Counted from the stretch's first letter, positions 23,219 to 34,260 are shown. The stretch: 64,000 nucleotides of DNA from Tenacibaculum sp. (GCA_022448525.1 JAKVCX010000008.1:186001-250000); one strand, 5' to 3'. Made by a program: numbers and translations. The notes: a model not told the origin generated them from the sequence alone.

Positions 23219-25597
23219 TTATTTTTTTGATTTGAGTTCTATTTTCTTCGAAATTAGTTTTCCAGATTCTGTAATTCCTTCTACATAAACATGAATAACT
23301 TCTTGAAAGAATCTCGGGATTTTTATAGTTTTTTCTTCCTCTTTTTCAAGATGGATATTTGGTTCCCAAAATACACTTCCAAATCTTTTATATGTTTCAT
23401 CTGTAAAAGAAGGATAAATTGGATTGTAATATTCTTTCTCTGTAGCAAAACCAACAGGAACTTTAATTTTACCAAACTTGGAATTTTTGTTTACGTATTC
23501 TAAAGGAGATAATGTGAAAATATGAATTTCTTCTCCTAAGCCTCCTGGATTTCTTCCAAAAAAGATTTCTTTGATGCTGTTTAAATATAAATTTTCAACT
23601 ATCCAAGTACTAAAAGAGACGTCGTCATTATCTAAAAATATACGAACAAGAGGTCTTACACTACTGGAAGCGCGTGTAATTGTAGTTCTGTAAGGATTAA
23701 CTTGTCCAACTCCTCTTGGCAAAATAACAGGGTTTCCAGTTTCATCAGAAAGGATAGGATAATTGTTGTACCTCAAAAAGTCTAACACAGTTTCTCCTGA
23801 TGCAATTACTCTTTTATCAAGATTTCCTCTTCTGAACATTGTCGCATATCCGTATACTTTATATTCTTCCTCTTTTTTTCTTTTATTGGCCTGAACTTCA
23901 ACTTCATCTAAATCTACATAAGCACTTTTAAGAGGTTCAAAATTACTTACTTCTAAGGCTGCGTTTTTAGTTATTTCAATTTTTGAATTATCAATATAGT
24001 CCGATAGTTTACCACCTGAATAGGAAAGTGCAGGAGCAATTTTATAGAAATTATCATTAGAGCTCAAACCAAAATTTAACGTGGAATTTTTCTTAATAAA
24101 TGAGTTTTCTAGTTTATAAGGATTCTCAGTATTTTTAATTACCCTAACCAAATTATTGACTTTCGAGGAAAGTAAAATGGATTGTTTAGATGAGAGTTGT
24201 TGATTTACCTGTGCAGTAATATCAATTCCGTTTTCAAAATCAAAATATGTTTTTGGAGGAGAATTAAAGATGGTATTCCAATTGTATTTACTCCATCCTT
24301 GAATTAGTAATAATAAATCTAAATCTCTTTGTTGACCAATATATTCTTTACCTAATAATTTTGATGCGTTTTGAATATCACCTTTTACATATGGCCTTAA
24401 TAAATAGGTAGAAAGTATATTGTTTTTCGGTTGATACGCTTTAGTAGTTCCCGGTAAAAAAGAAGCACTTAAATAAGATTTTTCTTGAGAAGAACCGGTG
24501 AATTTTACTAATAATGAATCATTCTTTATATCAGTAGTGTTGCTTACTTCAATATTTTCAAATAAATCCTTTGATTTGATAAATAGAATTCGCTCTGAAA
24601 TCGGTTTATTTTCATCATTAAATACCGTTACAATATTTACTCCAGCTTTTAATTCTTTCTTTTCTAAAAGTAAAGCATGATTTAGGTGTTTCTCATTAAA
24701 TTGAAATTTAAAGTTCTTATAATCTCTAGTATTATGAACAAGAACACGGTATGTTTTGCCAGAAATCGCTTTTAAAGTTTGTGCATTGGTAATTACATTA
24801 ATGCTAACTTTTGTAGGATTTTTACTATTCACAATTAAAGAAATTCCTCGAGCTTCTGGTTTTGGAAGACTCGCTTTTAGTTCTACTCCGTTATCTAAAA
24901 TTGCATGAAACGTATAACTTTTATTTTCAGGAAGAAATAAGCGAATATTATTCATTCCAAAAGCATTGGTGTTATAATGTCTTACCGTATTATTATTTTC
25001 ATCTTTAATAATTCCTTTGCTAATTTGAACGCCTTCATTTTTTTGGTTCTTAATTAGTATTCCAATATTGTTTAGCGTATTAGCGACAAAATGACCACCT
25101 TCAGGAAATAGTTTGAACTCATAAAAGTCTTTTTCAGAAAGTGTTACACGTTTCTCCTTTTTGTTAGAAGTAATGATTTTAATTTTTTGATAAAAAGCAT
25201 TATCATCTTCAAAGTTTTTCATCCACTTTGTAGAGGCTTTCAAATAATAAACATCAGCGGTAAAGGTTGAGTCGATAGCGATGTTTCCTTTTCCAGTACC
25301 TTCTTTGATATGAACAAGTTTTTGATCTTTTAAGGTGCCGTTTTTATTGAATATTGACACATACAAATTTGAAGTTGTTGGATGCAACTTTTGAGTGTTT
25401 TGTTCTTGTATATAAGCTTTGAACCAAATTTCTTCACCTAGTAAAAAACTAGTTTTATTTAAATGTAAAAAAGGAACTTCTCGAGTATTTTCGAAATACT
25501 CAACATAACTACTATCAATTTTTTGCTGTGCAAAAATCGAATAAGGAATTAACAATGTTCCGAACAGAATAATTAAAATATTTTTTTTCATATGCAT
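23219..25597 (-). CDS. MG2-domain/TonB-plug-like secreted protein, copy 3 of 3
   Basis: A 792-residue exported protein (signal peptide MKKNILIILFGTLLIPYSIF then AQ; translation may start at Met 1 or Met 3). N-terminal beta-sandwich domains include the macroglobulin MG2-like phrase HLNKTSFLLGEEIWFKAYI. A C-terminal segment (about 640-740) resembles a TonB plug: SGETVLDFLR, then RIFLDNDDVS, NSIKEIFFGRNPGGLGEEIH, but no barrel follows. It ends with YYNPIYPSFTDETYKRFG, FWEPNIHLE and VEGITESGKLISKKI. Last gene of a three-paralogue operon ending at the terminator at 23184. Function unknown; a surface or periplasmic structural role is inference. Confidence 0.75.
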   Translation of the reverse strand: MHMKKNILIILFGTLLIPYSIFAQQKIDSSYVEYFENTREVPFLHLNKTSFLLGEEIWFKAYIQEQNTQKLHPTTSNLYVSIFNKNGTLKDQKLVHIKEGTGKGNIAIDSTFTADVYYLKASTKWMKNFEDDNAFYQKIKIITSNKKEKRVTLSEKDFYEFKLFPEGGHFVANTLNNIGILIKNQKNEGVQISKGIIKDENNNTVRHYNTNAFGMNNIRLFLPENKSYTFHAILDNGVELKASLPKPEARGISLIVNSKNPTKVSINVITNAQTLKAISGKTYRVLVHNTRDYKNFKFQFNEKHLNHALLLEKKELKAGVNIVTVFNDENKPISERILFIKSKDLFENIEVSNTTDIKNDSLLVKFTGSSQEKSYLSASFLPGTTKAYQPKNNILSTYLLRPYVKGDIQNASKLLGKEYIGQQRDLDLLLLIQGWSKYNWNTIFNSPPKTYFDFENGIDITAQVNQQLSSKQSILLSSKVNNLVRVIKNTENPYKLENSFIKKNSTLNFGLSSNDNFYKIAPALSYSGGKLSDYIDNSKIEITKNAALEVSNFEPLKSAYVDLDEVEVQANKRKKEEEYKVYGYATMFRRGNLDKRVIASGETVLDFLRYNNYPILSDETGNPVILPRGVGQVNPYRTTITRASSSVRPLVRIFLDNDDVSFSTWIVENLYLNSIKEIFFGRNPGGLGEEIHIFTLSPLEYVNKNSKFGKIKVPVGFATEKEYYNPIYPSFTDETYKRFGSVFWEPNIHLEKEEEKTIKIPRFFQEVIHVYVEGITESGKLISKKIELKSKK

Positions 25598-25621
25598 TTT
25601 GAGTTGTTAAAAGGTTAATAT

Positions 25622-28051
25622 TTATTTTGATAAAGTCATTTTCTTCGATATTAATTTTCCTGAGTTTGTGATTCCTTCTATATAAACTTTCAATTCTTTT
25701 TGTGAGTTTAAAGGAACTTTTATGGTTGTACTTGAATTTGCTTTAATGTTTATAGTTGGTTCCCAAAAAACGCAACCATATTTTTGATAGGTTTCATTAG
25801 TGAAAGATGGATAAATAGGATTGTAATATTCTTTTTCAGTAGCGAATCCAACAGGTATTTTAATGTTTGAGAAATTTGCTCTTTTATCAATATATTCTGT
25901 AGGATTTAATCTATAAATATGGATTTGTTCTCCTAATCTTGAAGGGTCTCTACCGTAAAATATCTCTTTTACAGTATTTAAATAAATGATTTCTAACATC
26001 CATAAAGATTGAGATATTTCTTCCCCGTCTAAAAATACTCGAACTGCGGGACGTCCAAACCTTTCACTAAAGTTATCAAAGCTTTCACCTTCTACGGGTT
26101 GGCTTCCTTCATCTCCTCCTTCAGGAGTTGAATTTAATCCTGTACTTTGCATTCCTGTTAAAGAGTTTAAGCCTCGAGGAACAATCGTCAAATCTCCTAT
26201 TTCATTATCTACAACTAAATAGTTTTTCGATCTTAAAAAATCAACAACTGTTTCTCCAGAAGCAACGATAATATTATCCATTTTCGCACTGGTTAACATG
26301 GTAACTCCTCCATAAATATTGTCCTGATTTTTAGTTTTTCTTCTACTTCTTATAGCAGTTACTTCTACTTCATCTAAATCTTCAAACTCACTTTTCAATG
26401 ATTTAAAATTACTCACTTCTAGTTCTAAGTTTTTATATGTTGGAAATTGAGCGATGTCAATATTTTCAGCTAACGAATTATTAGAGTAAGAGATAGCCGG
26501 AAAAACTTTGAAATAGTTCCCATTGCTGCTTAATCCAAGTTTTAGAATAGAGTTCTTTTTAATAAAAGAGTTTTTAAGAGTCCATGGATTTTCTGTTGGA
26601 GTAATTATTCGAATAAGATTGTTTTCCTTTGAAGTTAAAACAATCGATTGTTTTGAAGTCAAACGTTTGTTTATATTTAAAGTAACGTCTATTCCATTTT
26701 CAAAAGAATGATTTGTTTTTGGTGGATTATTAAAAATTGAATTCCAGTTGTATTTACTCCAACCTTGAGTAAGCAGAAGAAGATCTAAATCACGTTGTTG
26801 TCCTTTATACGTTTTTCCTAAAAGTTTTACAGCATTTTCGATACGACCTTTTACATAAGGTTTAAGAAGAAATGATGAAAATATATTGTTTTCAGGTTGA
26901 TATGCTTCTGTATTTATTGGAAGAAAAGATGCGCTCGCAGTAATACTTTCATTAGTTGGATTTGAAAATTTAATTGCTATTGAATCATTTCTTTGTGATT
27001 TTATTGAATTTAACTTTACATCTTGGAATAAGTCATCTGATTTAATAAAGAATATACGTTCTAATATGGGTTTATTCTGATCATTAAAAATTGTAATAAT
27101 ATTTATACCTGGATTTACTTCTTGTTCTTTTAAAATTAAACCATAATTTATTTGCTTAGCATCTAAGGTAAACAGGAAATTTCGGTAGCTACGTGTATTG
27201 TGAACTAAAATTCGATATTGCTTTCCCGCAAAATCTTTCAATGTTTCTTGATTGGTAATTACGTTTAAACTAACGCTTTTTGCGTTTCTACTATTTACAA
27301 TAAGTGATAACCCTTTTTTTTCTGGTTTCGGTACTACAGCTTTTATTTCTGAGCCATTATCTAAAGTAGCATAGAAAGTATAAATATCATTTTCCTTCAG
27401 AAACAGTCGAATGCTATTCATTCCTAAAGAGTTTGTGTTGAAATGACGAATTATGTTTCCGTTTGAATCTTTAATCGTTCCTTTTTGAATTTTAACTCCT
27501 TTGTTCTTATAATCTTTAATTAATAAACCGATGTTGTTTAAAGTGTTTGCAACATAATGACCACCTTCTGGAAATAATTTAAACTCATAAAAATTTTTTT
27601 CACTAGCAGTTGTGTTCTTTTCATTTTCAACTTGTTTGATAAGTTTTATTTTTTGATAGTAAGCATTGTCTTCTTTGAAGTTTTTCATCCATTTTGTAGA
27701 TGCTTTTAAGTAGTATTTACTATCTGTATATGTAGAGTCAAGAAGAAAATTCCCGCGTCCAACACCATCTGTAATTTGAATCAATTTTTGTTTTATTAAC
27801 GAGGCTTTATCATTAAATATTGAAACATAAAGATTCGTGGTTGTTGAATGTAACTTATTCGAGTTTTGTTCTTGAACATAAGCTTTAAACCAAATCTCTT
27901 CGCCTTGTAAAAAACTAGTTTTATTCAAGTGCAAATAAGGTACTTCTCGGGTATTTGAAAAATAATTAATATAACTTTTATCAATGTTATTTTGAGAAAA
28001 TAAGAGTCCATTTGAAGTAATCAATAATAGAAATAGTAATTTTTTCTTCAT
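25622..28051 (-). CDS. MG2-domain/TonB-plug-like secreted protein, copy 2 of 3
   Basis: An 809-residue paralogue of its two neighbours, 26 nt downstream of copy 1 and 24 nt upstream of copy 3. Same order: signal peptide (ends FSQ), HLNKTSFLQGEEIWFKAYV, long beta-rich middle, KGQQRDLDLLLLTQGWSKYN, plug-like SGETVVDFLRSKNYL, VFLDGEEISQSLWMLEIIYL and GRDPSRLGEQIH, and the closing EKEYYNPIYPSFTNETY block. It carries an insertion of about 20 residues (TGLNSTPEGGDEGSQPVEGE, near 650) between the plug halves that the other copies lack, so the loops diverge while the frame is kept. Confidence 0.75.
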   Translation of the reverse strand: MKKKLLFLLLITSNGLLFSQNNIDKSYINYFSNTREVPYLHLNKTSFLQGEEIWFKAYVQEQNSNKLHSTTTNLYVSIFNDKASLIKQKLIQITDGVGRGNFLLDSTYTDSKYYLKASTKWMKNFKEDNAYYQKIKLIKQVENEKNTTASEKNFYEFKLFPEGGHYVANTLNNIGLLIKDYKNKGVKIQKGTIKDSNGNIIRHFNTNSLGMNSIRLFLKENDIYTFYATLDNGSEIKAVVPKPEKKGLSLIVNSRNAKSVSLNVITNQETLKDFAGKQYRILVHNTRSYRNFLFTLDAKQINYGLILKEQEVNPGINIITIFNDQNKPILERIFFIKSDDLFQDVKLNSIKSQRNDSIAIKFSNPTNESITASASFLPINTEAYQPENNIFSSFLLKPYVKGRIENAVKLLGKTYKGQQRDLDLLLLTQGWSKYNWNSIFNNPPKTNHSFENGIDVTLNINKRLTSKQSIVLTSKENNLIRIITPTENPWTLKNSFIKKNSILKLGLSSNGNYFKVFPAISYSNNSLAENIDIAQFPTYKNLELEVSNFKSLKSEFEDLDEVEVTAIRSRRKTKNQDNIYGGVTMLTSAKMDNIIVASGETVVDFLRSKNYLVVDNEIGDLTIVPRGLNSLTGMQSTGLNSTPEGGDEGSQPVEGESFDNFSERFGRPAVRVFLDGEEISQSLWMLEIIYLNTVKEIFYGRDPSRLGEQIHIYRLNPTEYIDKRANFSNIKIPVGFATEKEYYNPIYPSFTNETYQKYGCVFWEPTINIKANSSTTIKVPLNSQKELKVYIEGITNSGKLISKKMTLSK

Positions 28052-28077
28052 AACGTTTTGTTTTTGGTTAGTACATT

Positions 28078-30441
28078 TTATTTCTTCACAGAAAGTGTTA
28101 TTTTTTTTGAAATTAATTTTCCTGATTCGGTTATTCCTTCAATGTAAACCTGAATTTTGTCTTGCAAATGAGCAGGAATTTCAATGGTTTTGTTTAAATA
28201 TGGATCGATTTGTAAATCAGGTTCCCAAAATAAACCACCATATTTTTTGTAAGTATCATTGGTAAAAGAAGGATAAATCGGATTATAATATTGTTTTTCC
28301 GTGGCAAAACCTACAGGTATTTTTACGTGGGTATATTGCGTTCTTTTATCGGCATATTCAGAAGGAGATAAAGAATAAATATGTATTTCTTCGCCCAATT
28401 TACCTGGATTACGTCCATAGAAAATTTCTTTTACGGTATTTAAATACACTTGCTCTAAAATCCAGTGATCTTGTGAAATATCATATCCATCAAGGAATAT
28501 TCTTAATAAAGGTCTTCCAAATCTGTCAGTTTCTTCAATAGCATTTGTTATTGTTGTTGATTTCGAACCAGATCCTCTTAAAACTATTTTTTGTTGTCCA
28601 TAATCGTAATAACCTTTTTCTTTAAAAAAGTCTAAAAGGTTTTCACCGGAAGCAACTATTCTGTTTTCCATTTTAGCACTAGTCAACATTGTGGTTCCAC
28701 CATAAACACGATTGTGGTTTTCTGTTTGTCTTCTTTTGTTTGCTAAAACTTCAACCTCATTTAATGATTCAAATTCGTTTTTTAAAGCGCTAAAATTGGT
28801 TACTTCTAATTCATAAGAATAAGATTTAGCAACTTTTGATTTTTGAAAGTTATCAGATAATTTTCCTCCAGAGTATGATAGAGCAGGAGCTATTTTATAG
28901 AAATTGTCATTACTATTTAAAGCAAAATTGAAAACGGAATTTTTCTTAACAAAAGAACTCTCTAGCTTCCATGGATTTTCATTTGGTGGAATAATTCGAA
29001 CCAAATTATTATCCACAGATGATAATAGAATTGATTGTTTAGATGATAATTGTCGGTTCACCTTCGCGGTAATATCAATTCCGTTTTCAAAGTTGTAAAG
29101 TGTTTTTGGGGGTGCGGTGAAAATTGTATTCCAGTTATATTTACTCCAGCCTTGAGTTAATAATAGAAGATCTAAATCTCGCTGTTGTCCTTTGTATTTC
29201 TTTCCCAAAAGTAAAATAGGATCTTGAATATGTCCATTTATATATGGTTTGAGTAAATATGAAGAAAGAATATTATTGTCAGGATGATAGGCCTCTGAAC
29301 TTTCAGGAAGAAAAGAAGCACTTAAATACATCTTTTCTTTGGATGGATTTGAGAATTTAACAGCAATAGAATCATTTCGCATAACCTTGGTATTTCTGAC
29401 TCTTATTTTTTCAAATAAATCTTCAGATTTGATGAAAATGAGTCTTTCCGAAATTGGCTTATTTTCATCGTTAAAAACAGTGATTATGTTCATTCCAGGA
29501 GTTAATTCCTTCTTGTCAAGAATTAACGCGTGATTCAAATGTGACTCATTTAAGGTGAAAGGATAATTTCTGTAATTTCTCGTATTATGTACAAGTATTC
29601 TGTATTGTTTGCCAGATATACTTTTTAGAGTTTCTTTATTAGTAATCACATTAACTGTAACTTCTTTCGGATCTTTATTTGTAACAATAAGTGAAATCCC
29701 TCTAATTTCAGGTTTAGGTAAGGTTGCTTTTATCTCTGAACCATTGTTGAGTTTTGCATGAAAAGTATAAGATTGATTCCCTTTTAAGAACAAACGAATG
29801 CTGTTCATTCCAAAGGAGTTAGTGTTAAAATGACGAATGGTATTGCCATTTCCATCTTTAATGATTCCTTTTTTTATTTTGATACCTCGATTCTCACTAT
29901 TTTTTATGATAACACCAATGTTGTTTAATGTGTTTGCCACAAAGTGACCTCCTTCAGGAAGTAATTGAAAGTCGAAAAAGTCTTTTTCAGTTACTGTAAT
30001 ATTTTCTTTTTTTTCCTTCGATGAAACAATTTGTAATTTTTGATAGTATGCATTGTCTTCACTAAAGTTTTTCATCCATTTAGTTGAAGCTTTTATATAA
30101 TAGTTCCTTCCAGTAAAAGTAGAATCTAAAAGAAAACTACCGTGTCCAACTCCATCCTTTATATGAACTAATTTTTGTTCTTTTAGGCTTGTGTCTTCAT
30201 TGAATAATGTAACATAAAGATTAGTTGTTGTTGGGTGTAATTTTTGAGAGTTTTGTTCTTGAATATATGCTTTAAACCAAATTTCTTCTCCTTGTAAGAA
30301 GCTCGTTTTGTTTAAATGTAAAAAAGGAATCTCACGAGTATTTTCGAAGTATTTAGTATATTTTTCATTCGTTATTTTCTCTTGAGAAAATATTGAATAA
30401 GTCACTAATAAGAATCCAAATAGAAGGTAAAGTTTTTTCAT
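28078..30441 (-). CDS. MG2-domain/TonB-plug-like secreted protein, copy 1 of 3
   Basis: A 787-residue protein, first gene of the paralogous triplet. Signal peptide MKKLYLLFGFLLVTYSIFSQ; HLNKTSFLQGEEIWFKAYIQ; KGQQRDLDLLLLTQGWSKYN; plug-like block with SGENLLDFFKEKGYY, RIFLDGYDISQDHWI and GRNPGKLGEEIHIYSL; closing EKQYYNPIYPSFTNDTY and VEGITESGKLISKKITL. The plug-like block lacks the barrel that follows it in receptors. Upstream, a 21-bp-spaced direct repeat (30504-30534) lies where an activator would bind. The three genes are co-directional with gaps of 24-26 nt. Confidence 0.75.
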   Translation of the reverse strand: MKKLYLLFGFLLVTYSIFSQEKITNEKYTKYFENTREIPFLHLNKTSFLQGEEIWFKAYIQEQNSQKLHPTTTNLYVTLFNEDTSLKEQKLVHIKDGVGHGSFLLDSTFTGRNYYIKASTKWMKNFSEDNAYYQKLQIVSSKEKKENITVTEKDFFDFQLLPEGGHFVANTLNNIGVIIKNSENRGIKIKKGIIKDGNGNTIRHFNTNSFGMNSIRLFLKGNQSYTFHAKLNNGSEIKATLPKPEIRGISLIVTNKDPKEVTVNVITNKETLKSISGKQYRILVHNTRNYRNYPFTLNESHLNHALILDKKELTPGMNIITVFNDENKPISERLIFIKSEDLFEKIRVRNTKVMRNDSIAVKFSNPSKEKMYLSASFLPESSEAYHPDNNILSSYLLKPYINGHIQDPILLLGKKYKGQQRDLDLLLLTQGWSKYNWNTIFTAPPKTLYNFENGIDITAKVNRQLSSKQSILLSSVDNNLVRIIPPNENPWKLESSFVKKNSVFNFALNSNDNFYKIAPALSYSGGKLSDNFQKSKVAKSYSYELEVTNFSALKNEFESLNEVEVLANKRRQTENHNRVYGGTTMLTSAKMENRIVASGENLLDFFKEKGYYDYGQQKIVLRGSGSKSTTITNAIEETDRFGRPLLRIFLDGYDISQDHWILEQVYLNTVKEIFYGRNPGKLGEEIHIYSLSPSEYADKRTQYTHVKIPVGFATEKQYYNPIYPSFTNDTYKKYGGLFWEPDLQIDPYLNKTIEIPAHLQDKIQVYIEGITESGKLISKKITLSVKK

Positions 30442-30501
30442 ATATAATTTTTAGCGGTCAACTACTTAAAGATACCAAATAATTGTTGAAAACACGATTT
30501 G

Positions 30502-30538
30502 AATGAGTAAACGGGTCGTTTCGTTGAGTAAACGAGAA
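30502..30538 (-). promoter_or_regulatory. Direct-repeat activator-like site upstream of the MG2-like operon
   Basis: TGAGTAAACG occurs at 30504-30513 and again at 30525-30534, exactly 21 bp (two helical turns) apart, the geometry of LytTR-type binding sites. It starts where the -33 box should be relative to a weak -7 box (minus-strand ATTATTTG at 30476-30483). The stretch AATGAGTAAACGGGTCGTTT (30502-30521) and the following CGAGAA recur upstream of the LytS/LytTR genes at 53816-53851. Confidence 0.5.
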
Positions 30539-30545
30539 TTAGTTC

Positions 30546-30580
30546 AAAAAAAAAGCAACCTCATTTGAGATTGCTTTTTT
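30546..30580 (-). terminator. Intrinsic terminator of groEL
   Basis: On the minus strand AAGCAA-x-TGAG / CTCA-x-TTGCTT with A6/T9 extensions forms a hairpin just after the groEL stop codon. Confidence 0.75.
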
Positions 30581-30600
30581 AAAATATATCGATTTTTCGA

Positions 30601-32247
<1,647 letters not shown>

Positions 32248-32264
32248 TTAAAGTTAGTTTGAAA

Positions 32265-32540
32265 TTAAATGATAGCCATGATATCTGACTCTCTCATCAT
32301 TAAGTAATCTTTTCCTTCAAATTTAAGTTCAGTACCTGAATATTTACCATATAACACTGTATCTCCAACTTTCACAGTTAAAGGTTCGTCTTTTTTACCA
32401 GTACCTATGGCAACAACAGTTCCTTTTTGAGGTTTTTCTTTTGCGTTATCAGGTATAATAATTCCTGATGCTGTAGTAGTTTCAGCTGCAGCTGGTTCTA
32501 CTAGAACTCTATCTGCTAAAGGTTTGATGTTTAATCCCAT
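32265..32540 (-). CDS. groES: Co-chaperonin GroES
   Basis: A 91-residue co-chaperonin forming the heptameric lid of Gro[13 protein letters not shown] at the start, the mobile loop [22 protein letters not shown], and [29 protein letters not shown] are all typical. First gene of the operon. I see no CIRCE element (TTAGCACTC-N9-GAGTGCTAA) upstream; instead two overlapping inverted repeats lie at 32579-32628. Confidence 0.98.
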   Translation of the reverse strand: MGLNIKPLADRVLVEPAAAETTTASGIIIPDNAKEKPQKGTVVAIGTGKKDEPLTVKVGDTVLYGKYSGTELKFEGKDYLMMRESDIMAII

Positions 32541-32578
32541 TTTATTTAAAAATTTTGATTAATCTGTGTTTAAAATTT

Positions 32579-32628
32579 CAGTTTTCAAAATGTCAGAAAT
32601 TGTGCCAATACTTGAAAACTGACATTTT
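32579..32628 (-). repeat. Two overlapping, mutually exclusive inverted repeats upstream of groES
   Basis: CAGTTTTCAA (32579-32588) pairs with TTGAAAACTG (32612-32621), and AAAATGTCAG (32587-32596) pairs with CTGACATTTT (32619-32628). The arms overlap by 2-3 nt, so only one stem can form fully at a time. The region is 39-88 nt upstream of the groES start, where a promoter, operator or 5'-UTR switch would lie. Confidence 0.5.
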
Positions 32629-32665
32629 TTCTTTGGAAGACATTTCTTGAGAATTTATATAAAAA

Positions 32666-32695
32666 AAAATGCCAACGTGTCATCGTTGGCATTTT
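32666..32695 (-). terminator. Intrinsic terminator of the miaB-secG operon
   Basis: Perfect 12-bp stem AAAATGCCAACG / CGTTGGCATTTT, loop TGTCAT, with an A-run that becomes the U-tract on the minus strand. It lies 27 nt after secG. Confidence 0.88.
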
Positions 32696-32721
32696 GTAAA
32701 TTATATTTTATTAACTACTGA

Positions 32722-33057
32722 TTACTGAACAGAATCTTTTGTTGTTGCGTCAGGAGTAGTAGTTGTAGTAGGAGCAGTAGTTTCAACTCCTTCTAAAGTA
32801 TTTTTTAAATCTGGAGCACTGTTTGTATTTCCTCTATCAATTGCAAAATTAGATAATAAGATTAAAGCAAACATAGCGATAGCTAAAGTCCAAGTAGTTC
32901 TGTCTAAAAAGTTGTTTGTGTTTTGAACACCACCAATGTTTGATCCACCACCACCAAACGTAGAAGATAATCCTCCTCCTTTTGGGTTTTGTACCATAAC
33001 GATTAATATTAATGCAATCGCAACAATGATTATTAAAATTAAAATTGGTAAATACAT
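32722..33057 (-). CDS. secG: Preprotein translocase subunit SecG
   Basis: A 111-residue Sec translocon accessory subunit. Two membrane segments (about 3-22 and 54-72) flank the conserved cytoplasmic loop VQNPKGGGLSSTFGGGGSN, a family signature. The C-terminal tail is Thr-rich and low-complexity (TTAPTTTTTPDATT), a common flavobacterial extension. Last gene of the operon, 7 nt after the TPR gene and followed by a strong terminator. Confidence 0.93.
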   Translation of the reverse strand: MYLPILILIIIVAIALILIVMVQNPKGGGLSSTFGGGGSNIGGVQNTNNFLDRTTWTLAIAMFALILLSNFAIDRGNTNSAPDLKNTLEGVETTAPTTTTTPDATTKDSVQ

Positions 33058-33064
33058 ATCTTTA

Positions 33065-33763
33065 TTATGATTTTTGTAAAATTCTTATCTTCTTAATTTG
33101 GTCTGCAAAGAAAGTACTTTTTTCTGGATATTTCAAACTTAATATTTCGTATGCTTTTATCGCGTTATCGTATTTCTTTTGCTCTAAGTAAATTTTAGCC
33201 AAAGTTTCTGTCATTAACAGAGGTTCTTGAGTTGTTTCTATAGCTTTGGTAATAGCTGAACTGTTTTTGTTAATTCGTGAAATTTTGGGATTATTGGCAA
33301 TAAATTTATCAATAATGTTGTCCTGCAGTGACTTTTCCTCAATGGGTACAATTTTTTTAATTGTTCCGCTTGATAGTTGTAACCATTGATTAAATGAATG
33401 TGTTTCATTCTTAGTAAAAGCTATCGGTTCTCCAATGCCAAGATCTGATTTTACTTTTTCTAATTCATTTACAGGTGAATCTCCACTTTTTATTTCTTTT
33501 TTCGCTTCAGATTTTTCATTTTCTTTAAAAAGTTCAGACGTTATAAAGTTGAAAAGAATCGATCTGTCTGTGGTGAAAGATGCAGTTAGTTTTAGTTCGT
33601 TGTTATATTTAAAACTCTCTTGCTCTTTTAAAGCTTTCAAAAATAGAGCTCTAGCTGATTGAAAGTATGGGTACTTATCAATTACGGCTTTTATTTCTCC
33701 CGCATCTTGCTTTTCTATAAAAGAAGGATTGTTTAAAATGTATATGTAACTATCCTTTACCAT
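33065..33763 (-). CDS. Tetratricopeptide-like protein
   Basis: A 232-residue soluble protein without signal peptide. The N-terminal part (YIYILNNPSFI, DKYPYFQSARALFLKALKEQ) is a helical repeat common in flavobacterial proteins encoded between LptE and SecG; a Lys/Glu-rich linker follows (about 85-110); the C-terminus has one clear TPR (LAKIYLEQKKYDNAIKAYEI, then LKYPEKSTFFADQI). Its start overlaps the lptE stop by 7 bp, so the two are translationally coupled. Specific function unknown; a link to envelope assembly is inferred from the operon. Confidence 0.8.
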   Translation of the reverse strand: MVKDSYIYILNNPSFIEKQDAGEIKAVIDKYPYFQSARALFLKALKEQESFKYNNELKLTASFTTDRSILFNFITSELFKENEKSEAKKEIKSGDSPVNELEKVKSDLGIGEPIAFTKNETHSFNQWLQLSSGTIKKIVPIEEKSLQDNIIDKFIANNPKISRINKNSSAITKAIETTQEPLLMTETLAKIYLEQKKYDNAIKAYEILSLKYPEKSTFFADQIKKIRILQKS

Positions 33764-34260
33764 TTAGCGACTGAGGCATTAAAAATATCTTGTGTAATTC
33801 TAGGCAAAATTTCAGCGTATGCAGCCTCTAATATACTTCCAGCTAATTGTTCTCCTGCATCATAATCATGATAATATGAGAACTGCTGTTCGAAGTCATC
33901 TTCTTCTTTTTCTACGTTTGTAAATCGAACATTTACTGATACTGTTAGTCTGTTCTGCGCGGCAGTTTGATTAGCTGTTGCTGTAATTGGCGAGATTCTG
34001 TATCCAACTATTTCTCCTTCAAAACGTAAGTCACCTCCCGCATTAACTAAAGTTAAGTTGGTTTGTCTTGTGAATAAATCTTGCAGGTCTTGTGTGAACC
34101 TCTGGCTTAAAGATGGTTCTACTAGAGGAGCTTGATTCGGGAAAAAGTTTACTTGGATAGTTTTGGCATTTCCTGTGCTTCCTCCTGTGAATGAATAAGC
34201 TCCGCATCCTACGGATATTAATAAAATTAATGATGCGAAAAGTGAGAATGTTTTTTTCAT
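33757..34260 (-). CDS. lptE: LptE-family LPS-assembly lipoprotein
   Basis: A 167-residue outer-membrane lipoprotein; the signal MKKTFSLFASLILLISVGCG supplies the lipid Cys at 19, then AYSFTGGS, typical of the Bacteroidota LptE group. TIQVNFFPNQAPLVEPSLSQ and FTQDLQDLFTRQTNLTLV followed by GEIVGYRISP match the family. It would plug the LptD barrel during LPS delivery to the cell surface. Located between the sigma-54 regulator and the TPR gene. Confidence 0.88.
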   Translation of the reverse strand: MKKTFSLFASLILLISVGCGAYSFTGGSTGNAKTIQVNFFPNQAPLVEPSLSQRFTQDLQDLFTRQTNLTLVNAGGDLRFEGEIVGYRISPITATANQTAAQNRLTVSVNVRFTNVEKEEDDFEQQFSYYHDYDAGEQLAGSILEAAYAEILPRITQDIFNASVAKW

